Positions 35,624 through 49,500 of a stretch of 64,000 nucleotides of DNA are shown here, piece after piece (position 1 is the first letter of the stretch; each line of letters opens with the position of its first letter). The DNA comes from Azospirillaceae bacterium (GTDB taxonomy: Bacteria; Pseudomonadota; Alphaproteobacteria; Azospirillales; Azospirillaceae). Both the position numbers and the translations under genes were made by a program. The stretch lies in the NCBI GenBank assembly GCA_031291675.1, contig JARLIO010000036.1:25476-89475 (forward strand), written 5' to 3'. Below the pieces are notes generated by a model. The model worked only from the letters and a program-made list of their open reading frames with translations, was not told the DNA's origin and did no database searches.

Positions 35624-36511
35624 TCAGGTCGTCGCCATCGCCCGGAAGGGAATCAGTTCGCTGAAGTCGATGATGAGCACTGTCCGGCAACCGGACCGCT
35701 CCGTCCGGCGCAGAACCGGGCTGACATGGTGGGCGACCCGTTCGTCGATCACGCCAAGTCCGTCGAGCGGCGCGAGCAGCGTGGTTGTGGCCAGCATGTC
35801 GTCGGGCGACACCTCCTCCGGCTGTTTACCGACCCACGGCGACGTGGTCACGTAGCTGACGCCACCCTCGATGCCCTCGCGGTGCAGCATCAGCATCCAG
35901 GTCACCGCCTCGCCATCCTGGTGCAGGCAGTTCGGCGTGGCCGCGGCCATGCCTCCGGGCTCCGGGAGAAGCTGCAAGAGGTGTATTCCGACGCAGAGCC
36001 AGACACAGTCCCGCAGTGCTTCCCCGGGGGTCGCCGCGTACAGCCGACGGACCAGCCAGTGCATGAAATCGTTGTCGCGCAACGCTGCGGGCAGGGCGTC
36101 CAAATAACGCAGCACGCCGCCGTTCTGGCAATTGTAGGTCGACGACTGGAAGTACGGCTCGACCTTGCGCCCGTCCTGCAGATACGGCTCGGGCACGATC
36201 AGTTGATCCGTGTGCGGGTTGTAAAGCAGTTGGCAGAACACGCGATGACGGCAGCCGGTCGGGTCGTAAGGGTCAGGGGGAAGGGCGCCGGGCCGACCAT
36301 AGTCGACAAGCTGGCGGGCGGCCTGTCCAAGCCCGTCGGGGATGCCGAGGTCGGCAGCCTGGAAAGCGACGAAGCCGTGCGCCGTGATCCCGGCGTGGAT
36401 CGCATCGTCGCTGTTCGCCATCCTGCCAGACAGGCATTTGTCTGTCGGCGGCGCGAACGGCATTGCTCGCGCCAACGAACCGGAAACGGTCTTGATGGGG
36501 TTGGATACCAT
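35624..36511 (-). CDS. 2OG-Fe(II) dioxygenase, free amino acid hydroxylase family (IDO-like)
   Basis: 295 residues from ATG 36511, supported by AAGGA eight bases upstream. Sequence blocks resemble the 2OG-Fe dioxygenase family that contains bacterial L-isoleucine hydroxylases: RHRVFCQLLYNPHTDQL, LLQLLPEPGGMAAATP, the metal motif CLHQDGE (His-x-Asp), GGVSYVTTSP, and a distal VAHHVSP with the third His, followed by a conserved Arg-rich stretch near RTVLIIDF. Such enzymes hydroxylate free amino acids. It lies 129 bases downstream of the giant NRPS-PKS gene on the same strand, so it probably supplies a hydroxylated building block or tailors the product. Family assignment is from remembered motifs. 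Confidence 0.8.
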   Translation of the reverse strand: MVSNPIKTVSGSLARAMPFAPPTDKCLSGRMANSDDAIHAGITAHGFVAFQAADLGIPDGLGQAARQLVDYGRPGALPPDPYDPTGCRHRVFCQLLYNPHTDQLIVPEPYLQDGRKVEPYFQSSTYNCQNGGVLRYLDALPAALRDNDFMHWLVRRLYAATPGEALRDCVWLCVGIHLLQLLPEPGGMAAATPNCLHQDGEAVTWMLMLHREGIEGGVSYVTTSPWVGKQPEEVSPDDMLATTTLLAPLDGLGVIDERVAHHVSPVLRRTERSGCRTVLIIDFSELIPFRAMATT

Positions 36512-36640
36512 CGCTCTATTCCTTCGTCTGTTCCTCTATTTGTTTGAAGACGATGCAAAATCCCGGAGCAGAAAGATGGCGGGACATGGCGGGCACGGAT
36601 AGCCTGGGCCAGGCCGCAATTTGTCCGGATCGTCTCGCAT

Positions 36641-37540
36641 TCATGGCGCCGCCGCCGCGTCTCTGTCGGCCTGGCGCAGGCGCTCGCGCAGCAGGGCCGC
36701 CATCACCGATACGTTGGGCTCAACCAGACAAGAGAAATGGTCGCCGGGAACATCATGGATCTCCACGGGCCGTGTGGAGAACTTCTCCCAGCCCCACCAC
36801 GCGTTCTCCCGGATTTCGGGCAGGATGATGGTCGGGGGCAGTTCCGCCACGCCTTTGTAGAGGACGAAGGGCACGGGTAGCGCCAGCTTCGGCGGGTCGT
36901 AGCCGAAATCGGCGGTCGCCCTGAACACCTTGACCAGGCCGCGGATCGCGCTGGTGTCCGTGCCGCGGCGGATCAGGCCGGCACCTTCCAGGCGGTCACG
37001 CAGATAGGCCAGCTTGTCGTCGAACGCCAAGGTGCCGATACGCCGGTATTCCGCATAATCGATCTCGACCGGCTTGTTGAAGAAATAGGCGTAGGTGTTG
37101 AGCACCGAGCCGATGGCTCCGGCATCATCCATGCCGCCGACATCGCGATAGGGTGGCGCCGAGGAGTCCAGAAAGGCCATCAGGTTGACGCGCTGCCCCT
37201 GGCGCTGGAGCTGGACCGCCATCTCGTAGATCACTTTGCCGCCCAGCGAATGGCCGCCGAGCAGATAGGGGCCCTTCGCCTGCACCGAGCGGATGCAGCG
37301 AACATAGTGCTCCGCCATCGCCTGAACCGTGGCGTGCGGCTCGACCGTGCCATCCAGGCCCAGGGACTGCAGGGCGTAGAACGGCCGGTCGTCACCGAGC
37401 GACGTGGCCAATGGCAGGAGCTGGGCGACGTTGCCGCCCATGCCCGGCACGCAGAAGAACGGCGTGCCGGCGCCGACGGCGCTGACCGGCACCAGACAGA
37501 AGCGGATATCGCGGTCCCCCGCCTCGCCCGCCGCACCGAT
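36641..37540 (-). other. Terminal type I thioesterase domain
   Basis: Residues about 4967-5265. It begins PFFCVPGMGGNVAQLLPLA, with the nucleophile in LLGGHSLGGKV near residue 5064 and a late His in PGDHFSCL. It releases the chain by hydrolysis or cyclisation; which one cannot be told from sequence. Confidence 0.9.
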
Positions 37541-40500
37541 CGCCGGGGCATCGCCGATGGACCGACAGATGCGGGCGATCGTCGGCTCGGCCAGGAAATC
37601 AGCCAGGGTGGGCGCATTTTTATGGATGTCGCGCACGCGCGAGATGACCTGCGTGCCCAACAGGGAATGGCCGCCGAGGTCGAAGAAATTGTCCTCAACC
37701 CCCACCGCGTCGAGACCCAGCAGATCTTGCCAAATCCGCGCGATGGACCGCTCGACCGCGGTGCGGGGGGCGATGAACGGTGTGGCCAGCGCCGGTCGCG
37801 CACCGGGATCCGCACCGGGATCGAACGTCGCCCTGGCTTGGGCGGCGGGCGCCATCGGGCGTGGTCGGGCGATCACCGCCTGGGGCGGAGCGCCGCGCAT
37901 GACACGGTCAAGGGCGGCCAGCGCATCCCGGGTCGACAGGCCTTCCAGCGACGTCAGGGCCTTCTCGCCGAAGCGCTGCCGGACATGTGCCACCGCCATG
38001 CCGACTTCCGTCCAGCTATCCCAGTTCACCGCGGTGGCCGGCAACCCGTCGGCCCGCAGCCCATGGACCACGGCGTCGAGATAGGCATTGGCCGCCGCAT
38101 AGTCGGCCTGGCCGAGCCCGCCGTGCAGCGAGGCCAGCGAGGAGCACAGCACGAACACCTCCGGCCGATCGTCCCGGACCAAGCGGGCCAATATGTCGGT
38201 GCCCAACACCTTGGGCGCAAACACGCGGCGGGCCGCTTCGGGGGTGAAGGTTCCGAGCATGCCGCTGGCCTCCAGGCCCGCGGCATGCACCACGCCGGCG
38301 ACGCGGCCGAACCGGCCGCGCAGCGCGGCCACCGCGCGCGCCATCGCCTCGGGATCGGCGGCGTCGGCCTGAACCACCATCACGTCGGCCCCCGCTGCCC
38401 GCAAGGCGTCCAACGGGTCCGCCAGTTCCGGCCGGGTCGCCCGATCGGGAACCGGCGACCGGCTGGTCAGCACCAGGCCGACCCGCGCCTTGCCCGCAAG
38501 GTGGCGCGCGATCGCCAGGCCGATGCCGCCCAGACCACCGGTGATCAGGAAAGCCGCCCCATCGCGCACGGGATCTTCGCGCTCAGCGAGCGCCAATGGC
38601 GGTGCCAGCGGCAGCGGCACCTGAACCGGGACGAGGCGTTGCCTCGCCCGCAAAGCCACGGTCGCAACCTCGCCCGTTTCCGCGGCGCTCAGAGGTCGGC
38701 GCAGTTCGTCGGCCAAACCGTCAAAGCCGGCGTCCAGGTCGATGTGGCGACAGGCGATCCAGGGAAACTCCGCCGGCACCGCGCGCAGCAGGCCCAGAAG
38801 CACCGCGGCGGCCGGATCGTACGGCCCCGGCCCTGCCCCCGGATGGGCACCGCGGGTCAGCACCGTGATGGCCGCGTCCTGGCCGGACCCGGGCGTGCCG
38901 ATCAGGGGAACCAGCGTCGCCAGTTCCTCGAACAACGCCATCGCCCGATGCGGTGCCGCCCCGGCCGCGTCGCTGTTGTCGAGTGCCCAGGCGAACAGCA
39001 CTTGCCGCGGCGCCGGGCCGTCGCTGGCCACCGCGGACAGCAACCGTCGATAGCTGGCCGCGTCGCCCGGAGCCACGGCAAAGCTGCCGTCATCGCAGCG
39101 CCGGAAGGCATCGCCGCGCCGCACGCGCACGCTGCCCGCCGGCAGCAGGGCCGCCAAGGCGGTGGCCGTCTCGTCGCCGTCGGCGAACAGCAGCCATCCC
39201 CCCGCATCCGTCGCAGCGGTGGCGGGCGGCGCGGCGGTGTCGGGGGCCGGGCGCCACTCCAGCGCCCGGCACAGCTCGCCCGCCGGCTCGCCTGCCGGCC
39301 CGCCCACCAGCGGGGCGCGCTGGGTATAGCCCTCGATCTCTGCCAGCACCACCGGTGCCCCGTCACCGCGCAGCGTCATCACGGTGACGTCGTAGGTGCC
39401 CGGGGCCGTCCGGCGCACCAGGCTGAACAGCTCTTCCGGCAGCGGCGCATATTGCGTCAGGCGGCGGTAGTGATAGGGGATGCCGCCGTCCTCGGGCTGC
39501 CACAGCGACAGAAAGGCGGTCGCCATGTCGAGAAGGGCGGGATGCAGCCCGATGCGATCGAGGTCGCCGGCGAATGCCGGGTCGAGCCGTAACCGTGCCA
39601 GCCCGACGCCCTGGTTCAGCCAGACCTCACGGATGCAGTGCCAGCGCGGGCCGTAGAGGGTCATCGCCGCATCCAGGCGCGGGTCCGAGGCTCCTTCCGG
39701 CAGCGCCGACACCAGGCCATCGTGCTGGCGAAGCTCGTCGAGCGTCGGGCAGGGTGGGGCGCTGCCGTCCGCCGCCCGCACGATGCCCTGGGCGTGCAAC
39801 AGCCGCGGCGCGTCGGGATCGGCGCCCGGGCCGGTCAGGGTAAAGTCGAAGGCCTGGTCGCGCGCGGCGAATGACAGCCGCACCTCCTGGGGGACCTCGC
39901 TCTCCAGGATCAGCGGCGTCAGGAAATACACCTCGCGCAGTTCGACCGCCGCAGCGCCGGTCCATGCGACGAAGGCGGCGCGCACCAGTTCCAGGCAGCC
40001 GGTACCGGGAAGCACCGGCCGGTCGGTGAACACGCGGTGCTCGTCGAACATCCAGTGCTTCGGCGATGCGAACACCCGGAAGGCGGCTCGTCCCGGCCCT
40101 TCCTCGGTCCAGCCGCGCACCAGCGCGGATGTGGCGGCAGCGGGTTCGGCCACCGGTGTCCTGGCAATGTGCCGCGGCGGGTCGATCCAGTAGCGGTTGC
40201 GCTCGAACGGATAGGTCGGAAGCGGCACCCGCGCCCGTGCCGCATCGCCATGCAGGGCCCGCCAGTTGACCGCGGCGCCGTGCATCCACAGATCGGCGAC
40301 GCAGTCCAGCAGCGCGCCGTGATCGTCGGCATTGTCGCGGGCGTGACGCATCGCGGGCACCAGCCGGCAGCGCCCCATCTCGACGATCTGGTCGCGCATC
40401 GCCGTCAGGGCCCGGCCCGGTCCGACCTCGACCAGCAGCGGGTCGTCGAGTTCAAGCAGGGTGCGCAGGCCGTCGGCAAAGCGTACCGGCCGGCGCAACT

Positions 40501-43500
40501 GGTCGGCCCAGTAGCCGGGATCGGCGGTCCGGTCGGCGGTGATCCAGCGACCGTCAAGGTTGGAGACGAAGGGAATCACCGGCGCGCCGGGGCGCAAACC
40601 CTGGAAAGACTCGCGCAGCCCGGCCGCGGCCTCGTCCATCATCGCCGAGTGGAAGGCGTGGGATGTGGCAAGGCGGCGGCTCTCAAGGCCCCGTTCGGCG
40701 CAGCGCCTTACGGTCGCCGCGATGGCCGCCTCGGGACCGGTGACGACACAGGCGCGCGGTCCGTTGACCGCCGCCAGTTCGACGCCGTCGCCCAGCAGGG
40801 TCGCGACCTCCATTTCGGGCGCCTGGATCGCCAGCATGGCGCCGACCGGCTGGGCTTGCATCAGGGCGCCGCGTCGGGCCACCAGGGCCAGGGCTTCGGG
40901 AAGCTCGAACACGCCGGACAGGCAAGCGGCGACATATTCACCCAGGCTATGCCCCATCATGGCGCGCGGAACGATGCCCCAGCCCATCAGAAGCGTGGCC
41001 AGCGCATATTCCACGGCGAAGAGAGCCGGCTGCGCCATGGCGGTCTGGCGCAACTGCCGCTCGGCATCCTCGCGGTCCGCCGGATCCTTCGGATGCACGA
41101 GGTCGCGCAGGTCGAGGCCGAGAGGCTCGGCCAGGATGTCGGCGCAACTGTCGAAGGCCGCGCGGAACACCGGCTCGGCGGCGTAGAGGCCCTGCGCCAT
41201 CGCCACATGCTGACTGCCCTGGCCGGGAAACAGGAAGACCACCGGCCGATCGACGCGCTTGTCGACAGCGCTCACCGTCCGCCGCTCCAGCCGGGTGACC
41301 GCGTCCTCGGCGGTTGAGGCGACCACGGCAACCCGGTGCGCGAAGCGCTGGCGCCCCAGTTGCAAGGTGAAAGCCGCATCGGCCAGGGCAACCGGCGTTC
41401 GCCGCAGGTGCCGGGCCAGAGCCCGGCACTGGGCGCGCAGCGCCGCGTCGCTGCGGGCCGACAGCACCAGCACCTGCCGCCGCGGGTCGGCGGCCGGAGC
41501 GGCGAGGCGGGGAGCCTCCTCGACGACGGCATGGGCATTGGTGCCGCCGATGCCGAAGGAACTGATTGCCGCCCGGCGCGGTTCGGTTCCCGCATCCCAG
41601 GCCCGCAAGGCGGTGTTGACGAAGAAGGGGCCGGCGGCGAAATCGATGCGCGGGTTGGCCACCGTGAAATTGAGGCTCGGCGGGATCTGCCGGTGTTTCA
41701 GCGCCAGAACCACCTTGATCAATCCGGCGGCCCCCGCGGCGGCATCAAGGTGACCGATGTTGGTCTTCAGCGACCCGATGGGAATCGAGGCGGGCGGCAG
41801 CGCGAGGTGCCGCCCGTCGGGACCGTTGGGCGCGCCATAGGCCTGGTTCAGCGCCTCGACCTCGATGGGGTCGCCGAGCTCGGTTCCGGTCCCGTGGGCC
41901 TCGACATAGCCGATGCTATCGGGCTCGACCCGGGCCGCCCGGAGCGCCTTGCGCACCACCTCGGCCTGCCCCGTCACGCTGGGGGCGGTATAGCTCACCT
42001 TGTCCATGCCGTCGTTATTGATGGCCGAACCGCGGATCACCGCATGGATGGTGTCGCGGTCATTCAGCGCCGCGGCCAGCGGTTTGAGGATCAGCACGGC
42101 GCAGCCATTGCCGCCGGAGGTTCCGCGCGCCTGGGCGTCGAAAGCCCGACAGCGTCCATCGGGGGACAAGATGCCGCTCTCGGTGTAGAGGTAGCCGCCG
42201 GTTTCCGGCTCGACCGATACGCCACCGGCCAGCGCCATGTCGCACTCGCCCTGCAACAGGCTCTTGCAGGCCAGGTGCACCGCCACCAGGGAGGAGGAGC
42301 AGGCGGTGCCCACCGCTATTGCCGGTCCGCGCAGGTTGAGCTTGTAGGCCACCCGCGTGGGCAGGAAGTCCTTGTCGTTCCCGGTCATCCACGCGGCCGC
42401 TTCGCTGTGGATCAGGTCCCGATGGGGATAGAGGTTGTTGAGCAGGTAGTGGCTGAAGCTGGAGGAGGCGAACACGCCCACCGCGCCACGCCCGTCTTCG
42501 GCGCCGTAGCCGGCGCTTTCCATGGCCTGCCACGCGCATTCCAGGAACAGCCGGTGCTGCGGGTCCATGAGCTGCGCCTCGCGCGGGGCGTAGCCGAAAA
42601 AGGGCGCGTCAAAGCGGTCCTTGTCTTCCAGCGGAATGCCCGCCTTCACATAATGGCGATGGCGCAGCAAGGCCGGATCGACGCCGCTGGCGAGAAGCTC
42701 GTCGTCCGTGAAGAAGACGACGGAGTCGCGGCCCTCGGCCAGTCGGTGCCAGAAGGTCTCCAGATCGACGGCGCCGGGGAAACGGCCGGCCATGCCGATC
42801 ACCGCGATATCGGCGCCGGCTGGCGCGGACCGGGTCCCATCCGCCGGCGGGGTCGCGGCGGCATCGGCGGGCCGCGGCATCCCGCTACCGCCGAGGAAGC
42901 GCGCCAGAGCCCGCACGGTCGGGTATTGGAAGATATCGGTGATCGACACGGAGCGGTCGAACTGTTCGACGAGCCGGCTCTGCATCGAGGCGACCAGCAG
43001 CGAGTGGCCGCCGATCTCGAAGAAATTATCGTCGGGATCGACCGCCTCCCGATCCAGCAACGCGCACCAGATCGCGGCCACCGCTTTTTCTGTCGTGTCG
43101 CCAATCCCCCGCGACGGGTTGGCCCGCACCACGGTCGCGGCATCGGGTGCCGGCAGGGCCTTGCGGTCGACCTTGCCGTGGGGCGTCAGCGGCAGCGCGT
43201 CGACAAAGACCACGGCCGTCGGCACCATGTGGGACGGCAGCCTTTGCCGCAGCCCGGACAGCACGGCCGTGCGATCGAGCGTGCCCACCACATAGGCCAC
43301 CAACTGGGCCTGACCTCCCGGGCCGGGTTTCGCCGCGACCGCGCCCGCCTGGACGCCGGGCAAGGCGACCAGCGCGGCCTCCACCTCGTCGGGCTCGATC
43401 CGGAAGCCGCGGATCTTCACCTGCTGGTCGACGCGGCCCAGAAATTCCAGAGCGCCGTCCGGCAGACGGCGGACCTTGTCGCCCGATCGGTAGAGCCATG

Positions 43501-46500
43501 CCCCCGGCTCCTCGGCGAAGGGATCGGTCACGAAAGCGGCGGCCGTCTGTTCGGGTCGGTTGAGATAGCCGCCGGTGACCAGGATGCCGCCGATGCACAG
43601 CTCGCCCGGCACGCCGACCGGCAGCAGGTTGAGGTCGCGGTCAAGCACATGCAAGCGGGTGTTGGCGATGGGGCGCAGTACCAGTCGCCCCCCTTCCGCG
43701 CCGTACTCGCTCGCCGATACGCAGACCGAGCATTCGGTGGGGCCGTAGCCGTTGACCAGCCGGCGTCCTTGTGCCCACTGCCGGGCCAGGTCGTCCGGGC
43801 AGGCTTCGCCGCCGAGGATCAGGGTGTGAAGATCGGGAAGCTCGGCCACAGGCAGCATCCGCAAGGCCGAGGGCGTGATCGCCAGATGGGTGATGCGCTG
43901 CTCCCGCAGCAGCCGCAACAGGCCGGGGCCGGGCAGCAGATCCTCCCGCGGCGCCATCACGACGGTGGCGCCGGCCAAAAGCGGGGCCAGCAGGTCGAGA
44001 ATCGCCGCGTCAAAGCTCGGGGCCAGGAATTGCAACTGGCGCGAGGAGCCGTCCAGCGCGTGGCTTTTGAGCATGCTCAGCATCATCGACACCAGCCCCC
44101 GGTGGGGCACCGGCACACCCTTGGGTTGGCCGGCGGACCCGGAGGTGTAGATGACGTTGGCGATGCTCAGCGAATCGAAGGGCGCGCCGTCGGTTACGGT
44201 GGCCTCCGGCACGGCGTCGTCGCCGGAGAGGTCGAGGACCGGCAAGCCGCGGCGGTCAGGCAGGACGGCGCCCTGCCAGCCGACCAGAGCGGCCACCCCG
44301 GCATCGGTTGATATCTGGTCGATGCGCTCCGGCGGCGCGCCAGGATCGAGGGGCAGGTAGGCGGCACCGGCCTTGAGCACCCCCAGCATCGCGGCGATCA
44401 GGTTCGGATGCCGGGCCGCGGCCAGCCCAACCGTATGGCCTTGCCCGATCCCGAGGCCGGCGAGCCGCATGGCGATGGCCGTCGCGCGCCGGTCCAGTTC
44501 GCGGTAGGTCCAGTGCACAGCGCCGAACTCCACGGCCGTCGCCTCGGGCCGCGCTTGCGCCTGCCGCTCGAACAGGTGGTGGATACCGGTGCGGTTGGGA
44601 TAGGGGGCCGTGGTGTCGTTCCACTGCCAAAGCAGTTGGTGGCGCTCGTGCGCCGTCAGCATTTCCAGGGTTGCGACCGGGCGTCGGGACTCGGTGACGG
44701 CGGCGTCCAGCAGGGCCAGGAAATGCCCTTTCATCCGCTCTATGGTGGCGGCGTCGAACAGGTCGCGGCGATAGTCGAGCATGGCCGCGAAGCCGTCCGC
44801 GTCGCGCTCCATCGCCAACAAAAGGTCGAGCTTGGCCCGGCCGAGGTCCACCGGTACGGGCGTGGCGACGAGGCCGGGGAACTGCGGCGGCGTCACGTCC
44901 AGATTCTGGAGCACCAGCATCACCTGGAACAGCGGGTGCCGGTCCGGCGCCCGCTCCGGGTTGAGCAGGGTGACGAGAAGGTCGAAGGGGACGTCCTGGT
45001 TGGCCTGCGCCTCCAGCGACGCCTGCCGGGTGCGCGCCACCAGTTCGGAGAAGGCGGGCTTGCCGTCGAAGGACAGCCGCAACGGCAGCAGATTGATGAA
45101 GAAGCCGATGAGCGGCTCGATCTCCCGCCGGGTGCGCCCCGCCACCGGGGTGCCGATCACGATGTCGTCCTGGCCGGTGTAGCGGTGCAGCAGGGTGGCG
45201 AACACCGCGATCAGCAGCATAAAGGGCGTGCAGTCGAGTTCGCGGCAGCGTCGCTCCAGCCGTTCCGACAGCCCGGCGTCGACCCGAAACAGCAGCGAGC
45301 CGCCTTCGAACGACGGCAAAGCCGGCCGCGGCCGGTCGGTCGGCAGGTCCAGCCCCGCGGGAAGCTCGGCCAAACGCGCGCGCCAGTAGGCGATCTGGGC
45401 GGCGCAGGCCGGTCCGGCGCAGTGCGCGCGCTGCCAGGCCGCGAAGTCGGCATACTGCACCGCCAGGGCCGGCAACGCCGGGGGCTGGCCGGCCAGACGG
45501 AAAGCATAGCAGGCCGACAACTCGGCCCAAAAGATCGCCGCCGACCAGCCGTCCGACGCGATGTGGTGCATCGTGACCAGGAGGATATGGTCGTCCGGCC
45601 CGAGCGCCACCAGCAGGGCGCGGATCGGCGGGTCGCGCGACAGCTCGAAAGGCTGCCGTGCCTCCTGCTCCAGGATGCCGCGGGCCTCGTCGTCGCGCGC
45701 CGCCGCGGCAATCCCCTGGAGATCCACCCGCGGCAGCGGGACCGGGCCGGCGGGCAGGACGGTTTGGACCGGCTCGTCGATCCCCGTGCCGTCAGCCGTC
45801 ACCAGGCGCCGGGTGTCCGGGCTGAAGACGGTGCGCAACACCTGGTGGCGCGCCACCAGGTCTCCGACGGCCAGGCGCAAGGCCTCGCTGTCCAGCGGTC
45901 CGCGCAGCCGGATGGCGTCCGGGATGGCGTAGACCGCCCCGTCGGTCTGCATCTTGGCCAGGAACCACAAGCGCTTCTGGGCGAAGGACAGGCGTTCGCG
46001 TTCGACACCGCCGGCGCGCCCGATGCCGGCGTCGCCGGGTGCGGCGTCCCCCGTATCCAACGCGGTATCCAACGCGGCGGCCAGAGCAGCGAGGGTGGGA
46101 TGCTCGAACAGCAGGCCGACCGGCATATTGCAGCCGAAGGCCTCGCGGACGCGGGTACACAGGCGGACCGCCAGCAGCGAATGGCCGCCCAGGTCGAAGA
46201 AATTATCGTGGATGCCGATGCCGCCGGGCCGCTTCAGCACCTCCGCCCACAACGCCGCCAGCGTCGCCTCGATCGGCGTGCGCGGCGGCTCCTGGACCGG
46301 CGGCGCCTCCGGTTGCGGGTCGGGCAGCGCCTTGCGGTCGATCTTGCCGCTGGCGGTCAGCGCGAAGGCCTCGACGCGGACCAGGGCCGAGGGAACCATG
46401 TGGCTGGGCAGGCGGGCGCGCAGATGCTCGCGGATGGCCGGCACGGGGACGGTGGTCCGGACATAGCCGGCCAGAATGGTCTCGCCCGAAGGATCGGGAC

Positions 46501-49500
46501 GGGCGACGACGACGCATTCCTCGACGCCGGGGCACTGGGCGAGGGCGTGCTCGATCTCCCCCGGTTCGATGCGGAAGCCGCGCACCTTGACCTGATGGTC
46601 CAGGCGCCCGAGGAGCTCCAGCGTGCCGTCGGCCAGCCGGCGGCACAGGTCGCCGGTGCGGAAGAGGCGCGCGCCGTCGGCGGTGTCGTCGCGTCCGATG
46701 CGCGGCGGCCCGGCCACGAAGCGCGCGGCCGTCAGCTCGGGCCGGTTGTGGTAGCCCTGGGCCACCGCCGGGCCGCCGAGCACCAGTTCCCCCGGGACGC
46801 CGAGGGGAACCAGCCGCAGGTCGGCATCCAGCACATGGGCCTCGGTGTTGGCGAGGGGCCAGCCGATGGGCAGCACCCGGTCGACCTCAAGAACACGGTC
46901 GTCCTGGACGAACATCGTGCTGTCGATCGTCGCCTCGGTGATGCCGTAGACATTCATCACAACGGCCTGGGGAAACAGCCGCTGCGCCGCCCGGTATTCG
47001 TGGACGAACCACTGGTCGGCACCGCAGGTCATCAGCCGGACCCGTTGCAGCGTTCGCCCGGTTTCGTGCCCATAGGCCAGCAATTGGCGCAGCACCGCCG
47101 GCACGACTTCGACGATGTCGACCCGTTCGGCATCGATCAGGTCAAACAGCCGGGCCGGCTCCAGCAACGTTTCGCGGGGGCACAGCACCAGGCGGGAACC
47201 GGCCCCCAGCGTGCGGACCAGTTCGCCGGTGAAGGCGTCGAACGTGTGGCTGGCGGTCTGCAATGTCGTCTCGCCCGGGCGCAGCCCATAGGCGATTTCC
47301 CACGCCGCGTAGGCTGAGGCGAGGCTGTCCTGACCGACGAGAACCCCCTTCGGCCGCCCGGTGGAGCCGGAGGTATAGATGACATAGGCCGGATCGCCGG
47401 GGCCGGTGCGGCAGGGCGGGTTCGGTTCCCCGGCATCCGCCACGCCGGGGTCGTCGAGGCACAGGACCGGCAGGCCCAATCCTTCCAGGCGGGCCGCCAG
47501 GGTGCCGGTGCTGAGAATGACCTTCGGCGCGGCGTCGGCGACGACGAAACCAAGGCGGGCGTCGGCCAGCGGCAGCGGCAGATAGGCTCCGCCCGCCTTG
47601 AGGACGGCAAGAATGGCTGCGACCATCTCCGGTCGATGCTGGACGTAGAGGCCGACGCGATGTCCCGGCCCCACACCGGCCATCATCAGGGCGCGGGCGG
47701 CGGCGTTGGCCCAGGCGTTCAACGCCGCGTAGCTCAGGTGGTTGCCTTCATGGCTGAGCGCGATCGTCGCCGGCCGCGTTGCGGCATGCGCCTCGAACCG
47801 CTGGATGAAGGGAACGAAGGAAGGTAGCCGTGTCCGGTCGGCCGGCACGCCCAGGGCCCGCACCCGGCGCGCCTCCTCCTCCTCCATCAGGGGATAGGCG
47901 GCCAGCGGCGCCTCCGGGTCGGCGGCGATGGCCTCGACCAGGACACGGAAATGGCCGGCCATGCGGACGATGGTGGCGGCGTCGAACAGGTCGGTGTTGT
48001 ATTCGATGCTGCCGGACGGGCCGGCGGGGGAATCCTGGACGGTCAGGGTCAACTCGTACTTGGCCACGCCGTAGTCCAGGGGCACCGGCGACACCGCCAG
48101 CCCGTCCAGGGCCAAAGCGTCCATCGGGCCCGTCAGCAGGTCGAACATCACCTGGAACAGCGGGGTGTGCTCCGACGAGCGCTGCGGCCGCAGGGCCTCG
48201 ACCAGCTGGTCGAACGGCAGGTCGGCGTTGGCGATGTCGTCCATCACCACCAAGCGCACCCGGTCCAGGAGGGTGGCGAAAGTCGGGTTCCCCGACAGGT
48301 TCAGGCGAAGCGGCAGCATGTTGACGAAGAAACCGATGACCGCCTCCGCCTCGAGCGAGGTTCGGTTGGTCACCGGCGTTCCGACCACCAGATCATCCTG
48401 GCGGCAATAGCGCTGCAACAGGAGGCCGAAAGCCGTCAGCAGCGTCGTGAACAGCGTGGTTCCGTGGGCGCGGCTCAGCTTGCGCAAGGCGGTGACGTCC
48501 GGAAACGGAAAGGAATGGGCGGCACCGTGGAAGCGCTGCACCCGCGGGCGCGGCCGGTCGGTCGGCAGCGCGATAAGGTCGGGCGCGTCGGCCATGCGGG
48601 CCTTCCAGTAGCCCCGTTGCCGCTCGGCCGCCACGGCCTCGCGGTGGCTCTGGTCGCGGCGCAGGTCGGACAGCGGCCGGGGCAAGGGCGGCAGCGACGG
48701 CGCGCGTCCGGTCCGGAAGGCGGCGTAGGCCTGTCCGATCTCGCGCAGCAGGATGAGGATCGAACGATCGTCCGAGACGATGTGATGCATGTTGAGGAAC
48801 AGAACATGCGCCGTATCCGCCAGCCGCAGCAGGAAGGCGCGGAACAGCGGCCCCCGCTCGATATCGAAGGCATGGGCCGCCTCGCGCGCCGCCAGCGTGC
48901 CCACGCTCTCGTCCTGTTCGGCGGCGGACAGGGCGGTGGCATCCACGACGCTCAGAAGAAACGGCGCGTCTGACACCGCGATCTGCGGATGCCCGTCACA
49001 CGCCGGAAAGCTGTAGCGCAGGGATTCGTGCCGTTCCACGACCAGGGCGACGGCCCTCTCCAGCGCCCCGACATGCAACGGGCCCTCGACCCGGAAAGCG
49101 GCCGGCATGTTATAGGTGTTGTTCGGTCCCTCCGCCTGGGCGACGAACCACAAGCGCCACTGGGCGGCCGAGGGCTCGGAGGTAACCGCGGCCGGGACGG
49201 GATCAACGAGATTGGCCGCCGGCGCGGCGGGCGCGCGGGAGTCCATAAGCGCGGCCAGTTCGGCGACGGTGGGGTGGTCGAACACCTCGCGCATCGTCAG
49301 TTCGACGCCGAGAGCGGCACGGATGCGCGACACCATCCGGAGTGCGGCCAGCGAATGCCCGCCGAGAGCGAAGAAATCGTCCGCCACGCCGACCCGCTCC
49401 ACCCCGAGAGCCTCGGCCATGATCGCGGCAACCGCCGCCTCCGCCCCGGTGCGCGGCGCGACGAACATGTCGTTGCGAGTACCCACCTCGGGCGCGGGCA

